From Sarcomyxa edulis (Eukaryota; Basidiomycota; Agaricomycetes; Agaricales; Mycenaceae), in assembly GCA_009761415.1 (NCBI GenBank), contig QUOL01000007.1, forward strand, positions 806,001-870,000: a stretch of 64,000 nucleotides of DNA, given 5' to 3'. Of this stretch, positions 39,630 to 50,850 are shown piece after piece (the first letter of the stretch is position 1; each line of letters opens with the position of its first letter). The position numbers and the translations under genes were made by a program. A model generated the notes under the pieces. The model saw nothing but the letters and a program-made list of their open reading frames with translations, was not told where the DNA came from and made no database searches.

Positions 39630-42600
39630 TCAATAATGTCCCGCCGTGGGTTGTGCCCCTCGATGCATCACACGCCGTGCGGTAGCACGGTCATCCATAT
39701 CTTGAACCGATCCAAACGTGGCGGTATATGGATCATAGCTGTTGCGTGTGCACTCGAGAAGCTCTCGATAAACATGGTCGTCATTGGGATCAATGACCCG
39801 AAAAGTCTGGGAGCTGGCACCAGCGCACCAAATATCAAAACCCGTGAATCTTGGCTTGTCGGATCGCCCCAATGCCGAAGCTAAATGAGAAGACGTCGCT
39901 GTTTTAGATTTCGATTTAGGCGCTGGCTTCTTTTTTAGACAAGAAGGCGCTGAACCACTTGAGGCCGAGGGACTGAATTCGATGCCAGGTCTATCTGACG
40001 CTAGGGCAAAGACCATACGAATCACGGGCCGGGGAGCTGTTACCTTCTCAGAAAATATGCCCCCAGATCCAAAAGGATTCATGTTCTCGAAAGCACCAAA
40101 CTTGCTCTGGGCCTTGTCCGATGGATCATTCCTCACCTGGATTAAGATGGCGGAAACATTTGCTTCGCAGAGACGATTATTGAACAAGATAGGGATGAGC
40201 ATGTTGATGCTGCCATTGTTGGTGCAGATCACAGCAGCGCCACGAACGAGAAATTGCCAAAGAGGGTCGTGAGCTCCGTTGAAGTCGTGCACCTTGACGT
40301 AGTGGTTAAACCAGATGTGCGCATGCTCGAACGTCTCTGCTAATGTCGCCGTTGAAGCTTTCGCAGTGAAAGATTCAGACGGGGTATGTGTTTTTAACTG
40401 TTCGTGACACGACTCCGGGAGTAGCGCCTTCAGAAAATCAATGACACGAACCACGCGCTGCGCACCATCTCCCTTCAACCCCCCAGCGTTAGGATTATCG
40501 TCTCTCGGAGCATTCGGCGGATCCAGAGGAGGTTTGAGAATCCGGACGGCAGTGTCCCTAGCGAGAAGAGCAAGCAAGGCAACGACGAGATCCCCTCGAT
40601 CGCCAGCATCAACATGAGAGTGTCTGATGTGAGATACGAGCGCTTTGGCGGCACCCCATGATGTCATACCTAAGGAGGCAGCCTCAGCCAGGAGTGGTTC
40701 GGAAGGGGCAACGGTGAACATGTCTTTAAAACCACGCGTTGCAGAGAGACAAAGACGCATGTGGTGTTCTAGTTGGTTGCATTCCTCCGACCGGTCAACC
40801 CAGTGCGTGCCTCGAAACTCTAAGCACAAACGCACGTCCAAACATGCAAGTTTTTGATCGTCTCTGAAAAATGGCCACGGCATGGATGACGCGGAGTATC
40901 GAAGTCCCAGCACTTTACCGCGCGCCAGATTGACAATGTTGCTGCGATGTTCAGGTGAGCTATCATAATGCGCGGCAAACCTAGAGGCATACGAATTGCA
41001 TCAGAACAGATACGATGAGCAAGACGGGCAGAGCTTACATTGCACGTCCTAAGTGGGCTATGTGATGTGTAGATGCAAGCCGATCGAGTGTCAAACTCCC
41101 ATCTGCGAGAACACGCACCGCAAAGTCGTCGAAACCTACTTCGGTAATGGGTGGAAACAGGTTCACCACTTCTATCTGAACCCTGTTCGATGGATCAAAG
41201 GTATAAGAGTCTGGAGATACTTCGTGCAATTGGCCACCACTAGACACGAAGAGGGAGAAGAAAGGCAGATTGTTCAATGGGTGGAACGCATGTCGCAACT
41301 CTGATAAAATCGTATACGGTTGTCTCTCTGTCGCGTGTGTCAATGAACTAGCATCGTCGAAGCATATCACGAGGAGAGGCTCTTCCGAGCATAGTTCGAG
41401 AGGATCGAGAAGATCACGGAGGGCCTTGCCGGCCTCTTCAATATTCTGGACGCTCGCTGCCTGGTTAGCGTGTTCATTTTTGCTCGCACGGCTGATAAAC
41501 TACGAAGAAACGAACGCTAAGTGGTCAGCGGCAAATCGGATGAGTTTATTGACATGCGAACCTTCTCAGCTTCTGTGATAACATCGTTGTAGAAGTTTCC
41601 TCGATACACCCCATACTCTAAGGAAGGGTCTTCTGTGTCACTCAACTGCATTGCAGACATCTTGGCCCTGAACCCTTCGGCTAACAGAGAAAGACGATGT
41701 AGAGTCGCAGTTTTTGTACACGGAGCCCTCGCTAGACTGTCCTTGTCTAGGATCGTCTCTGCATCAACGGTGTTCATCAGAAGCCCCATTGAGCGATGAG
41801 AAGAGATAATGCATACTATCTGACCCTTTTATTTCTTCCAAACGTTGTTTTGTTACGGTCATAACGCCGAACACAAACCCTCCATAATGCACTCGCGCCA
41901 TATGCCTGGTAGGATTTATTTTCGATTTCAGCCGAAACCAGTCCTGAAATTCCTGATTATCGGGAGGTGGGCAGATAGTTCTGGTCGCTAGTAAATCGAA
42001 GCATAAATCCAGACTCTGCGAATTGCGACAGATAGGCAGCTGCTGACTCACATGTACGCCCCTCAGCTCCAACATTGACAGGAACATAGACTATCTTCTT
42101 GGCAAGTTGATCGTTCATGCGAGACTTGCCGGTCCCCGACGATTGAATAAGCGCGGCATAACGGGCGTAAGGAATATTGCCGCTGTTGTTCTTCATGTAG
42201 CTTCTGAGAGTTTTGTGTAACAACTTGGCCGAGTCGCCACGAAACTCTTCAGACCAGGATGAGATAGCCGCTGCAAGACATGATTACAATGTGAAGGCAC
42301 GAAAACAGATTGCCGTACCTTCATAATCTTTCCGAGTGCACAGGCCTAGATTGGATGCCACAGGTTGTAACTTGGGCTTTTGGAGGTACTCTATGATAAA
42401 CCGTGTCAATCAAAAACACGGCACTAAGAAAATTAGTATGAACGCACCGAGCTCGAGGACCCTGTTGAAGGATGGAGGGTTCAATGACCAACATTCCAAC
42501 AATACATCGATCAGGTCTGGATGAGATTCCACATACGCATCCCATCTATCGCCATATTTCATGGGATGTACCATCTTCTGGATGGTCGGATCGAGTTTCT

Positions 42601-42892
42601 TGTGGGATTCAGGCTGGCTCACGATGATTTGGAATATGTCACGAAGAACACGATTCCTCGAGTTTGGCTTGAGTTTGTCGAACTCGTCCCTCCTAAGACA
42701 ATGGTCGTCTAGATATTCATAGACAACGTTGTCGACTTCGCTCATCTTGGAAACGCTGAGCGTATCGAGATGGATATTGTTCGCAAGTTGTGGAATCGTC
42801 AAGAGACACGCGGTTGCGGTTGCTGTGCGTTTAGTTGGGCGAGGGTTTTCTGGTGGTTCCGGAAGGCGTCTTTTTGCGATGCGAGGAGGCAT
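39630..42892 (-). CDS. copy D: P-loop NTPase with C-terminal REase-like region, degenerate motifs
   Basis: Fourth paralogue, minus strand, starting 'MPPRIAKRRLPEPPENPRP' plus TKR at 42892 in the same CCACTC-ATG context as the others. An in-frame ATG at 42925 would add 11 residues and is less likely. Walker A 'QSSGTGKSRMND' lies near 42115-42145, Walker B 'MICFDDASSLT' near 41345-41380, and the C-terminal signature 'GSINMLIPIL' and 'ILIQVRND' near 40130-40220 (Asn for Asp, Arg for Lys). Exon one resembles copy G ('QIIVSQ', 'ESHPDLIDVLLECWSL'), while the last third is almost identical to copy A. The upstream region (about 42935-43020) holds repeated GTCACTAT motifs and abuts the 3' flank of copy E. 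Frames join without breaks, so the gene seems expressed-type rather than a pseudogene. Confidence 0.8.
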
Positions 42893-43274
42893 GAGTGGCG
42901 GAATCAAGACTGAAGTAGGAGGCAAGTCGTGTCAGCAACAATCGTCACTATGTCACTATGTCACGACGGCGCTACCCGCGCACGCCACACGGCCACATTT
43001 TGGTCACACTACTGGTCACCATTGTCTGATGAAAGCTTCATACCCTGTCGACGTGCGGTTTCTGGATTTCGGTTCCTGGAGTTGACGATACTCGTCCAAC
43101 ACTAAGTGTCCTAAGTAACTCAAGGGAAGATCAAGGAAATAACAGAATGATGGTAGCGTCGATATTAAATTTGAAGAAACAATGATAATGTACAGATACA
43201 TGAGCGCATAAAATGAGTCGTGCATAACAGATCTACGGAAAACCTTGCACCTCCGAAATTCCAGACATCCCGTA

Positions 43275-46200
43275 TCATGGCCCAACTTTTGGTACCCTGG
43301 GCCGAAGGGTCCTAGTCGAGTTCAGGGCCTTGCCCTTGCCCTTACGGTCGGTTGTCCTTCCCTTGGGCTCTGTCGCTTTGGTTTGAGAGCCACTCCCTTC
43401 GCCTTGAGGATCCTCCTTCTGGTCAACATGATTGCCAGTGAAATGCATATAATGTTCCAGTGCGGATTGTCCACCTGCATGCATCACGCGCCGTGCTGTA
43501 CTGCGGTCAGCCCTGTTTTCCATCGACCCATAATCAACGTCATATGGTTCATGGCTGTTGCGTGTGCGATCGAGAAGATCCAAGTAGATGTGGTCCTCGT
43601 TCTCTTTGATGACTCTGAATGTTTTCGAGTCGCAGCCTGCGCACCAGATGTCGAAGCATGTAGATTTTCGTGTCGGCTTGCCGCTCCGAGTCAGCGGTTC
43701 CGGACGCGTTTCGGCTTTCTTTGTGTTGCGGGGTGACCTACGGACTGAAGGTGCGGGATCAAACTTGATAGCAGACTTGGGTGATGCTAACGCAAACACC
43801 ATACGGATGACAGGTCGCGGAGACTCCACCTTGTCAGAGAACACCCCCGCGAGTCCGAAAGGATTCATCGAATCGAGGATGTCATAATTGATTTTACTCG
43901 TGTAATGTGGGTCGTTCTTGACTTGGATCAAGATGGCAGAGACGTTCTCTTTGCGAAGGCGATTGTTGAAAAGAATCGGAATGAGGATATCAATCCCGCC
44001 GTGATTGTTGGCGCAGATTATAGCAGCACCGCGAACGATGTAGTGCCAGAGGAATTCTTCCCCGACTACCTTGAAGTCGCGCACCTTGATGAAATGGTTG
44101 AAATAAATGTGGGCATGCTCGAACGTCTCCTCTAATGTCTTCGTCGATGCGTCCGGAGTGGAACATTCATACGGAGTGTGATTCTTCAGTTGTTCGTGGC
44201 ACGACTCCGGAAGTAGCGCCTTGAGAAAATCTATGACACGTACCACGCGCTGTTGCCCATCTTTCTCGAGTTCATTGACATCATCGCCCCTGCTCTTCGT
44301 CTCAACGTCGGCCTCGGCCTTCCCTTTGCCCTTTGCCCGGCTGTCTTGGTTCTCCGAGGCTGGTGGATCCAGTTCAAGCGGTACATTGCGAAGGGTGGCC
44401 TGGTCCCTAGCGAGAAGAGCGAGCAACGCCACAATGAGCTCCCCTCGTTCGCCAGAACTAAGATAAGAGGATTTGATGTGGGTCAAAAGCGCAGCAGCAG
44501 CACTCCACCCGGCCATAGCGCTGAAGGCCGCGTCAGCTAGTAGCGGCTCGGAAGGAGAGATCGTGAACATATACTTGAAACCAGCCGTTGCGGAGAGGCA
44601 TAAACGCAGGTGGCGTTCTACTTGAATCCGTTCCGGCAATCGATCAAGCCAATGGGTCCCTCTGAATTCCACGCACAAACGCAGGAGTATACATGCAAGC
44701 TTTTGCTCGTCAGTAAGATGGCCATTGCTGACCGGGTCTCCCAATAATTTGACGCGCGCAAATCCACCGATTCTTTCCCGGACAATCTGCGTACCGTTAT
44801 CGTAATGTGAGGGGAATCTGAATGGAAGGAAGGGAGGAAAATCAGAACAAGTAGGTTTACGATATCAATAGGGACCCTTACAAAGAGCGTCCTAAATGGG
44901 ACGTGTGGTGTGTAGACGCAAGATGATCAAGTGTCCAACTCCCATCCGCAACAACCCGAGGCGCGAACTCGTCGAAGCCTACTTCGGTGAAGGGCGGAAG
45001 CAAGTTTAACACCCGTCTTTGAATCCGGTTGGACGCATCGAAAGTATAGTCTGGCGAAAATTGGTGGAACTTGCCGCCAGTCGAAAGGAAGGCGAACAAG
45101 ATAGGGAAAGGGGTCAAGGCGCGGAATGCACGCCGCAGCTCTGAAAAACATGTGTATGACTGATGCGGGATCTCGTCGGTCAAACAATGTGCTTCGTCAA
45201 AGCATATCACGAGGAGAGGTTCTTTCTTGCATACACCACAGGGGTCAAGGAAGTCAAACATGGCCTTGCCAGCATCTTCTACACTCTGATCGCCTGTCTC
45301 TTGGCTCCCTGCCTTGTTGATGTAGCGGCGAGTGGGTGAACTTAGGGCGATGTCTGGGGATGCGGCAGTAGGGGGAGGTGTCGCAGTGGGGGAAGGTGCG
45401 ACAGTGGGGGAAGGTATGACAGGATCACTTGCGACTGCATTGCTGATAAACTAGGAAAAAATGAGCATTAGCCAGTGACTGAGCGGGTGTAAAGATTGAT
45501 ACTCGAACCTTCTCGGCTTCCATGATGACCTCGTCATAAAACGCCTCTCGATACTCTCCGTACTTGCTCTCCTCTGCCCCAGGCAACGTAGTCACTGCCG
45601 ACATTTTAGCTCTAAACTCTTCGGCCAATAAGGAAACACGTTTCAAAGTCGCAGATTTGCGATCCTTTTCTTTGCCAATGGCGTCCGGGCCGAGGATCTC
45701 ATCTACGTTGACAGTTTTGATCAGGGATCGGACTGGTGACTCAGTAAGAAAGGAGTGCATACCGTTTGAGTCTTGTATCTCATGAAAACGTCTCTTCGAC
45801 ACAATCAAGCAGCCGACAGTCCAACCCTCATAGCGGATCTGGAGCTCCTCCTGGGAGCCACTTTTCTTCACCATGAATTTTCGATTTTTGTCACTATCAG
45901 CAGGTGGAAATTGAATGCTCCCAGCTGAAAGGGGGAAACCATCAGATTACACCCCGAGGAAAGTGAGAGAAAGCAATGCCGACTCACAGTTCTCACTCTT
46001 TTCTCCAAGATTCAAAGTAATACAAATGATGGTCTTAGCGAGTTCGTCGAACGTACGAGACTTGCCAGTCCCTGACGATTGGACAAACGGGAAACAATTG
46101 GCGTAAGGAAGATCACCTGTGGTGCTAGTATCCAGATAAGATCTGAGAGTATCATGCAACAACTGAGCTGAGTTGCCACGAAATGCTTTGGACCAGGACT

Positions 46201-46814
46201 CGACCGCAGCTGCAAATCACGAGTTATTTAGCTTTGTCTGAGGAACGAAAGAAACGGAATTCAGACCATTATAATCCGCTGAACTTGCATAAGAAGATTT
46301 TGTTGTTCTAGGTTTTGGCTTGGGCCTCTGAAGGTAGTCTGTAATAGTTAACGTCAATTGAATCCAAGGCGAGACTTGAAGTCATGAACACACCTAAGTC
46401 AAGTACCTTCTTGAAGGACGGAGGGACCAATGACCAGCATTCCAGCAGGACATCAACTAAATCTGGATGGGCTTCCACAAAGTTATCCCATTGCTGATCG
46501 TATCCTACACCAACAAACATCTGATTGAGGCTCTCGCTGGAGTCGATGATGGTGCGGAATATGTCGCGAAGAACGCGGGTCTTTACTTGCGGCTTGAGCT
46601 TGTCAAACTCGTCTCTTTCAAGACAGTAGTCTTCCAGGTATTTAGAGACAGCAATGTCGACTTTGTAGAGCAAGCTGGACTTGTCGGGCTCGACGTTGCC
46701 TGTAGATTGTGGACGTGTCGAAGACGATGCAAGGGTGGTTGCCACGCGTTTTGTTGGACGAGGATTGTCTGGTTGGTCCAGAGGACGTTTTCTAGTAGCC
46801 ATTCGAGGAGGCAT
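43275..46814 (-). CDS. copy E: P-loop NTPase-REase-like protein, intact motifs, near-twin of C
   Basis: Fifth paralogue, minus strand, starting 'MPPRMATRKRPLDQPDNPRP' plus TKR. Walker A 'QSSGTGKSRTFD' lies near 46055-46085, Walker B 'LLVICFDEAH' near 45190-45222, and the signature 'GGIDILIPIL' and 'ILIQVKND' near 43920-44000, with Asp and Lys retained. It shares with copy C the Pro-rich 18 bp repeat (45362-45415), the basic 'KGKGKAL' tail and the 3' flank. Small differences include 'VLNLLPPF' against 'VLDLLPPF' and 'APRV' against 'APLV'. Exon one is not of the C type: it carries 'RTIIDSSE' and 'FVGVGYDQQWD' like its neighbour copy F, and the first 120 residues therefore look exchanged with F. 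It lies 327 bp downstream of copy F in the same direction. Confidence 0.82.
45362..45415 (-). repeat. 18 bp coding minisatellite in copy E
   Basis: Three imperfect 18 bp units coding a Pro/Thr/Ala linker, the counterpart of 28256-28309 in copy C. Confidence 0.7.
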
Positions 46815-46904
46815 GAATTGTTTAAGTGGGTTTCGAGTTTGGGGGCTTTTGTTGGGGAGTGGCACGCGCGCGTGAAGGAGCAGAAGAAAGCCTGATATTC
46901 GTGA

Positions 46905-46960
46905 GAAAGGTGGCCATCTCTTATAAATACCCGCACGTGCACATCGATAACAGATAATCG
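46905..46960 (-). promoter_or_regulatory. copy E proximal promoter block shared with A and C
   Basis: On the minus strand, CACGTG (46934-46939) precedes a TATA-like TATTTATAAG (about 46919-46928), 105-125 bp upstream of the copy E ATG. TTATCG repeats lie just beyond (about 46944-46975). This matches copies A and C. Confidence 0.6.
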
Positions 46961-47140
46961 ATAAGCGATAAGCGAGCACTGCCATGATAAGTAGAAGCCA
47001 TCCGAATCTGGGAACAGGACGAGAGAGCGTGCACGAGAAATCATGAGCGATTCAAGGGCAGGGATCATAATATTCAGGGATGAGAGGTGAAATGATAATG
47101 CTAGAGTTGTAAAGTAAACTCGATCAAGTGTATATACAAA

Positions 47141-50100
47141 CTAATATGCCACTGTAGCTTGTGCGCCTAGATGCATCGCACGCCGTGCTGTGGCGCGGTC
47201 AGCCATATTTTCAACCGAACCACAATGAGGCGTATACGGATCACAGTTAGTGCGTGTGCATTGGAGAAGCTCTTGGTAAACGGTGTCGTCGTCGGGGTCT
47301 ATGACTCTGAAGATTTTGGAGCTAGCACCGGCACACAAGATATCGTAAGTTGTGCGTTTTGGCTTGTCGGGTTGCGGTTTTGGGTTCAGTTTGGGAGATG
47401 GTTGCCGTTTCGACGTCGCTTTTGATGATGATTTCTTTGTCTCGCGAGAAGACGACACTGGAAGACCGAATTCGACAGCAGATGTATCTGATGCTAGGGC
47501 AAACATCATACGAATGACAGGCCGGAGAGACTTCGCCTTCTCAGAGAACACCTCACAGAGGTTCATCCTCTCGAAAGTACCGTGCTTGTTATTGGCCTTG
47601 TGCAATGGGTCGTTGTTGACCTGGATCAAAATAGCAGAGATGTTTTCCTCGGAGAGACGATTGTTGAACAGAATAGGAATGAGAATATTGATGCTGCCAT
47701 TGTTGGTGCAGATGATGCCAGCTCCACGAACGAGGAAGCGCAAGAGGTGGTCTTCGTTGACTCCTACGTCGTGCACTTTGACGAAGTGATTGAACCAGAT
47801 GTGTGCATGCTCGAATGTCTGTCCTAACGTCTCCATTGAGGCATCTGGAGTGAGACATTCCGACGGGGTATGATTCTCCAACTGTTCGTGGCACGATTGT
47901 GGAAGCAGTGCCTGGAGAAAATCTATGACACGAACCACGCGCTGTGCTCCGTCTTTCATGAGACGATCTGCATATTTGACACTGACTTTGAGCTTCGAGA
48001 CGTTCGGTGGTTCCAAGGGAGGCTTGAGGGTTCGAAGTGCGTTGTCCCTAGCGAGGAGAGCGAGCAACGCCACGATGAGCTCACCTCGAGCGCCAGCATC
48101 AAGATGAGAGTATTTGACGTGGGACAAGAGCGTTTTGGCTGCACCCCACCGTCCCATACCCTGGGAGGCAGCTTCAGCTAGGAGTGGCTCCGAAGGAGCG
48201 ACGGTGAACATCTCTTTGAACCCACGCGTTGCGGAGACGCATAGACGCGCGTGGTGTTCCATTTGATTGCATTCTTCCGACCGATCGATCCAGTGCGAGC
48301 CTCGGAATTCCAAGCTCAAACGCACGTCGAGACATGCGAGCTTTTTGTCGTCTTTGAACTCCGGCCACGGCATGGATGAGGTGGAGAATCGGTGTCCTAA
48401 GAGTCTACCGCGCGCAAAGTCGACAATTCCGATGCGGTCTTTGGGTAAGCTGTTATCGTAACGTGTAGGAAATCTGAGAGACGAAACGATTAGCACATAC
48501 AAGATAATGTTTACGGGCAAGATCTCACAGGGCACGTCCTAAGTGGGCTATGTAGTGTGTAGACGCAAGGCGATCGAGTGACCAACTCCCATCTGCGGGA
48601 ACACACTCCGCGAAGTCGTCGAAACCTACTTCAGTAATGGGTGGAAACAGGTTCACCACTTCTAGTTGAACCCTGTTCGACGGATCGAAGGTATAAGAGT
48701 CTGGAGAAATTTCCTGCAACTGTCCACCAGTAGATACGAAGAGGGAGAAGAACGGTAAGTTGTTCAATGGGTGAAGCGCACGGCGCAACTCCGAGAAATG
48801 AGTGAACGACTGTCTCTCTATCAAGCATGTCAATGAATTTGCGTCATCGAAGCATATCACAAGAAGCGGTTCTTCCGCGCATAGATGCCGAGGGTCGAGA
48901 AAATCACGGAGGGCATTACCGGCATTTTCCACATCGACAAGTTTGCCTTGACGTGCGGAAAACTGCGAAGAAATGTTGGCTAGTCAGGGATTTGAACACA
49001 CGAGGCAATCGACATACGGACCTTCTCAGCTTCTGCCATGATGTCGGTATAAAATCTCTCTCGGTACTCTCCATACTCTAACACTGGCTTGTCGACATCA
49101 TTCGACTTCATCGCAGACATCTGAGTCCGAAATTGTCTGGCCAGCAGGGAAAGGCGATCTAGAGTCTGACTACGCGAGGCTTTAGCTAGAGAGTCCTTGC
49201 CAGGGATTGTTTCTGCACCCTGTATGTATCAGAAGTCAATTCAGTGAGAATACAAAGGACTGCATACCATCTGAATCTTGTATTTGCATCAACCGGTTCT
49301 TCGTCACGATCATCAGACCGAAAATAAAACCTTCATAATGTTCTCTCGACATCTGTTCAGTAGGATTTTTTTTCGATTTGAGCCAGAACCAATCTTGAAA
49401 TTCCTGATTGTCCGGGGGTGGACAGATACTCCTAGTTGCTAGAAAAGAAACAGCATCAATCCAGATCATGAGCATCGTGATTACAAGCAATGGCGGACTT
49501 ACCATTGCGACCCTGTATTTCGAGATTGACAGGAATATAGACTATGGTCTTCGCGAGCTCGTCGTTCATGCGAGACTTGCCAGTTCCTGTCGATTGAACA
49601 AGCGCGGCATAACGAGCGTAAGGGATGCAGCCAGTATAGTCTTTCAGGTAACTCCGGAGAGTCTTGTGCAATAACTCGGCTGAGTCGCCACGAAACTCTT
49701 CAGACCAGGACGAGACGGTTGCTATAGAACAAGATTACGACCTTGGACCATCGAGAAGAGAAAACAGCAGGGTACGAACCATCGTAATCTGCTCGATCTA
49801 CAAGAGAAGTTCTGGAAATTGCAGGTTCTGGCTTGGCCTTTTGGAAATATTCTGCGATGAATGATGTCAATTGAACCCAAGACGAAATTTCATCACCATG
49901 AACACACCTAGCTGAAGAACCCTGTCGAAAGATGGAGGTCTCAATGACCAGCATTCCAGCAGGACATCAACTAAGTCTGGATGGGCTTCCACAAAGGCAT
50001 CCCATTGCTGGTCGTATCCCACACCAACAAACATCTCCCCGAGTTTCGGATTGAGCCTCTCGCTGGAGTCGATGATGGTACGGAATATGTCGCGGAGAAC

Positions 50101-50337
50101 GCGGGTCTTTGTTTGTGGCTTGAGCCTGTCGAACTGGTCTCTTTCAAGACAATAGTCGTCCAAGTATTTAGAGACAGCAATGTCGACTTCGCTCATCTTA
50201 GGAACGCTGGATTTTTCGGGATGGATGTTGCGTGGATACTGTGAACAAGAACCAGTTGCTCTCGTCACGCGCTTCGTTGGGCGAGGGTTTTCTGGTTGTT
50301 CCACAGAACGTTTTCTGGTAGCAATTCGAGGAGGCAT
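47141..50337 (-). CDS. copy F: P-loop NTPase with C-terminal REase-like region, degenerate motifs
   Basis: Sixth paralogue, minus strand, starting 'MPPRIATRKRSVEQPENPRP' plus TKR at 50337. Walker A 'QSTGTGKSRMND' lies near 49565-49600, Walker B 'LLVICFDDAN' near 48840-48872, and the C-terminal signature 'GSINILIPIL' and 'ILIQVNND' near 47620-47705. Here both the Asp (Asn) and the Lys (Asn) are lost, the most degenerate nuclease motif of the seven. The last third resembles copy B ('GVNEDHL', 'AGIICTNN', 'SVENMADRATARRAMH'). Exon one resembles neighbour E and, in its first 60 residues, B ('HPEKSSVPKMSEVD'). It is followed head to tail by E, mirroring the B-C pair. Repeated TCAC motifs lie upstream at about 50380-50440. 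Confidence 0.8.
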
Positions 50338-50529
50338 GAGTACTAAGTGGCGAGTCGGAAGTGAGTCCAGTTTGAGCTGTGACTCTCGTGATACCACTGT
50401 GTCACGCCCTCACGAGTCACGCTGGTTCACGTGATCACCCGTAGTCGTACTTCAACATCTAAGCATCATCATGCATGGCAGGTGAGTGATGAGTAGAAAA
50501 TAATGCACCTTGGATCATATGATTCGGGA

Positions 50530-50632
50530 GTACTTAGCCTCGAACTAACATACTTACATTATAGCACGCGAAAATTTTGCGGGGTAAATACAGTGTATGA
50601 AATTAGACTCTTAACCACTCGGTCTGATGGAA
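50530..50632 (-). other. tRNA-like relic (A-box and B-box present)
   Basis: Read on the minus strand, ACCGAGTGGTTAAGAGTC (about 50605-50625) resembles the D-arm/A-box of a Leu or Ser tRNA. TTAGTTCGAGGCTAA (about 50535-50550) forms a T-arm-like hairpin with a GTTCGAGGC B-box about 75 nt further on. I cannot draw a convincing acceptor or anticodon stem, so a decayed tRNA or a tRNA-derived short element is more likely than a working gene. Confidence 0.3.
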
Positions 50633-50850
50633 AGGCAACATCGACGCTTGCTCATAGACGGACAGGTCCTCAGCATGATGTGAAGTTGGGAATACGGACA
50701 GTGATATATACTCCCGACATCCTTCCCGACCCCGAAAAAGCTGGATAGATTGACTCGTAAAGATGGTGAATAAATCATAAAGATGGTAGTTAAATAACGA
50801 GTGGACGACGAGGGCTCTGAACGAAGTTGAACACGAAGAAGACCATCGAT

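Larger units (their letters stand above)
43042..46960 (-). repeat. right arm of the large inverted duplication (copy E unit)
   Basis: Inverted partner of 26716-30616. It includes copy E, its promoter and 3' flank, ending at the complement of ACGTCGACAGGGT at 43042. The 489-codon last exon differs from that of copy C at one residue by inspection (Ala to Pro in the tail). The intervening 12.4 kb (30617-43041) holds single-copy genes and copy D. Confidence 0.75.

Noticed and set aside
42893..42925. Alternative ATG 33 bp upstream of copy D
   Set aside because: All paralogues start at the ATG of 'MPPRI/MPPRM' or its equivalent right after CCACTC-type sequence; the upstream residues are not shared.
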